Assembly: GCA_963082875.1 (NCBI GenBank)
Contig: OY720103.1
Coordinates: 1,054,001 to 1,118,000 of the forward strand
DNA length: 64,000 bases
Reading direction: 5' to 3'
DNA from: Corella eumyota
Lineage: Eukaryota > Chordata > Ascidiacea > Phlebobranchia > Corellidae
Shown: positions 60,911 to 64,000 of the stretch, in pieces
Layout: each line of letters begins with the position of its first letter
Position numbering within the stretch: position 1 is the first letter of the stretch
Program-made: the position numbers and the translations under genes
Notes under the pieces: generated by a model
Seen by the model: the letters and a program-made list of their open reading frames with translations, nothing else
What the model was told of the DNA's origin: nothing
The model's database searches: none

Positions 60911-63900
60911 ATAACCCTGTTTTCTGTAAAAGTGTTATTTGTTATATTTTTTATTTGTTTGTGGACGTATTAAGAATAGTTTTAATATTTTTTTTGTTAA
61001 TTAATAACTTAAAATTTTTAACAAAATTTGAACTATCAACAAATGTTTAAATTAGCATTGCCATGTATTACACTTTTTTAACATTTTTTTATTTGAAGAC
61101 TGTCCTGTTGGTCCAATAATTTATATATGTCACGTGACTTGGGTTGGCGCCATTAAAGTCCACTTTTTGCAATTATTTAATTCGAAAGTAATCAATGTTG
61201 GCAACTCGTAAATTGAAAACGAAAACTTTGAACGAAAATTTAAATTTTCTGACACGATTTTACAATCAGAAATGCCAATACAACTTAATTTTTATATAAT
61301 TTTTGCCCCTATAAAATACATTATAATTACCTAATATGTAACCCAGTCGAAAATTATGACGATTTAAATTTTTTTAATACATTATTTTTATTTCTTTTCA
61401 ATTTGACGATAAGAATTTGATTGATTGTCCATTTAAGAAATTATAGGGATCTTTAAAACGCTAAAAGTAACAATATTTTATTATTTTGCGCAAGTGTGTC
61501 AGAATAACTTAGTGGTGATTACGTCACGATAAATTGATATTATTCACATTGGCTTTCGTTAAATCTTGTTAGAGCATGGTGGGAAATTTATCGTACATCT
61601 GTAAAATTTCACACACGAACATTACCCGAACTTTCAAATTTAATAACTGCTCGTGTAAGTAGTTTTTGATTTGAAATAAAGGAGAATCACACCCGTTGTT
61701 TTGGCCGTTTTAGCTTGGCGATAAGAAGAGATTTTATACTGAACATCAATTGTGCTTTTGTTTTTCAGGCAATTTTGCGACGCGCTATGATACGTATTCT
61801 CGCGACATTAAGCTTTTTGATCTTCGCCAATATCAGAATATGTCGAAACCGATCCCAGATATAATATCCAGTCGGAAAGAAAATTGCGCACGACTCGCAT
61901 CTTGAGTTGTCAGGAAAAGGCATGGGAAAGCTAGCGGGAGACTACCCAGGCCCGATCGAGACCAGCGCACGACGGGGGCCACTTCGCATTAATGCAATAA
62001 CTACACATTAAAGCCGCACTTAGAAGTGATACATAGCTTGTAAAGGCACCGAGAAAGAAATAGGAAAATAGTTGATATATCCGCGGCTACCGCTTTGAAG
62101 TTTTAATGTGTTTTTCGAGGGAAAACAAGGAATATTTAGCAGCCTATTAGTTTCAGATGTTATAGTAAAGCCAAGTGTTATATTCACATGACGTCATCTA
62201 TATTTAGAGTTTAACAAGCGGGTTTTATTAACTAAGATCAACGATAAGCTTATGCTTTATAAAATGACGCCATTTTTAAGTATATTTATATATTAACTTA
62301 GTGATATATTCTTTTATGAAATTGTGTATTTTAATTGCTTTAAAACATCTGCCCTTGACACAATTTAGTTTGACAGTGAAAGTTCGTACAAATGATAAAG
62401 TTGTTAACATGGTTATGCCGCACCCATTCTCAAGTGGACTTAGATTGTCCTAATCTGTAACAACGTTGTTAGGTTGATGCTAAGTCATTGCTGAATTTAC
62501 CCGCATTTTCCTATGTCACATGTCTGCCTGTCAGTGAGATTGATAGAAAATGCACGAGTACAAATTCTAGGGTGGGTGTATGTCATGTTAATGATAACAT
62601 TTTATGTACTTTTAAATTGGTAAAAGTAAGTGGCTTTTTTAGTTTAATAATTTTTTGAATTTTATTTATTTATTTTGGTTTTTCGCACATTGATAAAGTA
62701 AATAATAAATACGATATACAATTAATATTACAACAATGCGACGCGAAAAATTAGACAAAATCAATTTAATGATTTAAAACATGCCAAAAGTATTAATGTT
62801 TACACAACGATTTTAAGTATGTTATGGCATGGTCACCAAACCCAAAATTCTTTTTGTTAGTTTTTTTCTTGATCGTTCAATATCCAATTGATTTTTATTA
62901 TTATTTATAATACACTGTCACTAATTACATCTGATCTTGGAGTAATCAATATGCAAACGATACGATTTGTATTGATTCAAACACATTAATATACAATAAC
63001 TTAAACGTCAGCAATCATTTTACTTTAACTTTTCCATCGATTTTAACGTCGCATGTGAATTAAAATAAATTGTCTATCGCTTTGACGTGAATTGATTTAT
63101 CTGCAGAACGAAATACAGTCTTAAATAAAATAAATTTAATCTTTAAAAGGTAAATATGTTTTAAGAAACAAGTTATGTTTTTTAAAGTTAGTAATTTTTT
63201 AAATACAGTTTAATTTGTGGAAATAGAATAGTGTTAGCAAATCTTTGTTTTTATGTTGCAAATATTGTTGCAAATTTGGTTGAGTTTACGTAAACATTAC
63301 CAGGAAAAGTAGTAAAAATACAAGGTCATTAGTAGTTTGACTAACTTGTTGTTTGTCGTTTGCTTTTCAAACAAACCCGACTTGGTCTTTGATCTTGGAA
63401 TATTCTAAAGAACTCCCCAAGGACCGAACTTTCGTGTTGTAAGTATTCAAATCTCAACACCACGCGCTGTGTTCTGTATTCAAATGTTAGAAAATTTTTA
63501 ACTGGGGTTTTCCTGCTTGTTGAGTTAACATTTTTACGTTCAGTTGGTGGCTAAAATATATTAAATTGTTTGATTAATGTTCGGTATTTTGTTAACCTGT
63601 GTTAATACTGGATTTGGGAAAAGTTACATTTAAATTTAAACGCACTTGGAATGACATTGAACTACAAAATGGCGAAATTTCAAAATGTCAAATACTTACA
63701 TTTTACCTTATAAAAATTTCTATCTACTATTTAATAATAAAAACAATGAAAAAAACATGATTTTTAAAAAGTAATAATGGTTGATTGTTTTTTGTTTGTT
63801 TGTTTATTATTTAATTGTCGCCCATTGTTAGTATATATTTAGTTATTGTTAAAGACAATTGGATTTAGTTTTCATGTTATATACCTTATGTAACTAGTCC

Positions 63901-64000
63901 TATAGATGTGTTAGCGTACATGAAACACCATTATTTTTTACCATTTATTTATTTTCTTGTCACTTATACCACGTCAGCAAATTAACCAACGTAGAAAAGT
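60911..64000. other. Non-coding region at the right end of the window
   Basis: AT-rich with a GC-richer patch at about 61720-62060 (GGGAAAGCTAGCGGGAGACT, CCCAGGCCCGATCGAGACC). Apart from dispersed element copy B nothing could be identified. It may be the upstream side of the next gene. Confidence 0.5.
62661..62842. mobile_element. Dispersed element, copy B
   Basis: Near-identical to 48749-48933 apart from roughly a dozen differences; flanks are unrelated (the match stops at ACCAAACC). Contains TTTTTCGCACATTG and CAATGCGACGCGAAAAA as an internal inverted repeat. High similarity indicates recent activity of the family. Confidence 0.8.

Overview
The window looks like nuclear DNA of an ascidian, most likely a Ciona species. 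It is AT-rich, has many short GT-AG introns, carries tRNA-derived SINEs in its introns, and encodes chordate-type proteins (an Iroquois homeoprotein, a polycystin-1-like receptor, a caspase, FBXL8, COPE and MAP9). Species assignment is inference. No rRNA genes, CRISPR arrays, prokaryotic operons or virus-derived elements were recognised.

Layout. Bases 29-2062 (+) hold a one-exon MAP9 (microtubule-associated protein 9), possibly lacking an upstream exon outside the window. Its 3' end converges on a very large minus-strand gene (20580 to 2588, about 46 exons, roughly 2,700 residues). That gene encodes a polycystin-1-like membrane protein with a signal peptide, three C-type lectin domains, a Thr/Ser/Pro-rich repeat, a REJ region, a GPS-like motif, a PLAT domain and a polycystin channel region. 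Exon phases were followed from the start codon into the first transmembrane exons after PLAT and they join in one frame; the remaining exons were recognised by family similarity. Upstream on the same strand are two intronless genes, COPE (22248-21355) and FBXL8 (23884-22742), then a 14-exon caspase (30241 to 25185, 514 residues) whose exon phases all close.

Bases 30242-36259 are non-coding and separate the caspase from a divergently transcribed Iroquois (Irx) TALE homeobox gene (36260-39872, +, seven coding exons, 634 residues). Bases 39873-64000 are a gene desert of about 24 kb. It contains no convincing exon, but it has repeats, a hAT-type MITE with a perfect 8-bp target duplication, a dispersed element sitting inside one copy of an inverted duplication whose other copy is the empty site, a higher-order ATTGG minisatellite, and GC-richer islands that may be cis-regulatory. 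Long non-coding flanks are usual for Irx genes, so this part probably contains Irx enhancers.

The genes do not form one pathway. MAP9 acts on microtubules, COPE in COPI vesicles, FBXL8 in ubiquitin ligase complexes, the caspase in cell death or immunity, the polycystin in extracellular sensing and cation signalling, and Irx in embryonic patterning. The most unusual features are the caspase active-site pentapeptide QFCRA, the degenerate GPS of the polycystin, the filled/empty site pair, and a pre-miRNA-like hairpin upstream of Irx.
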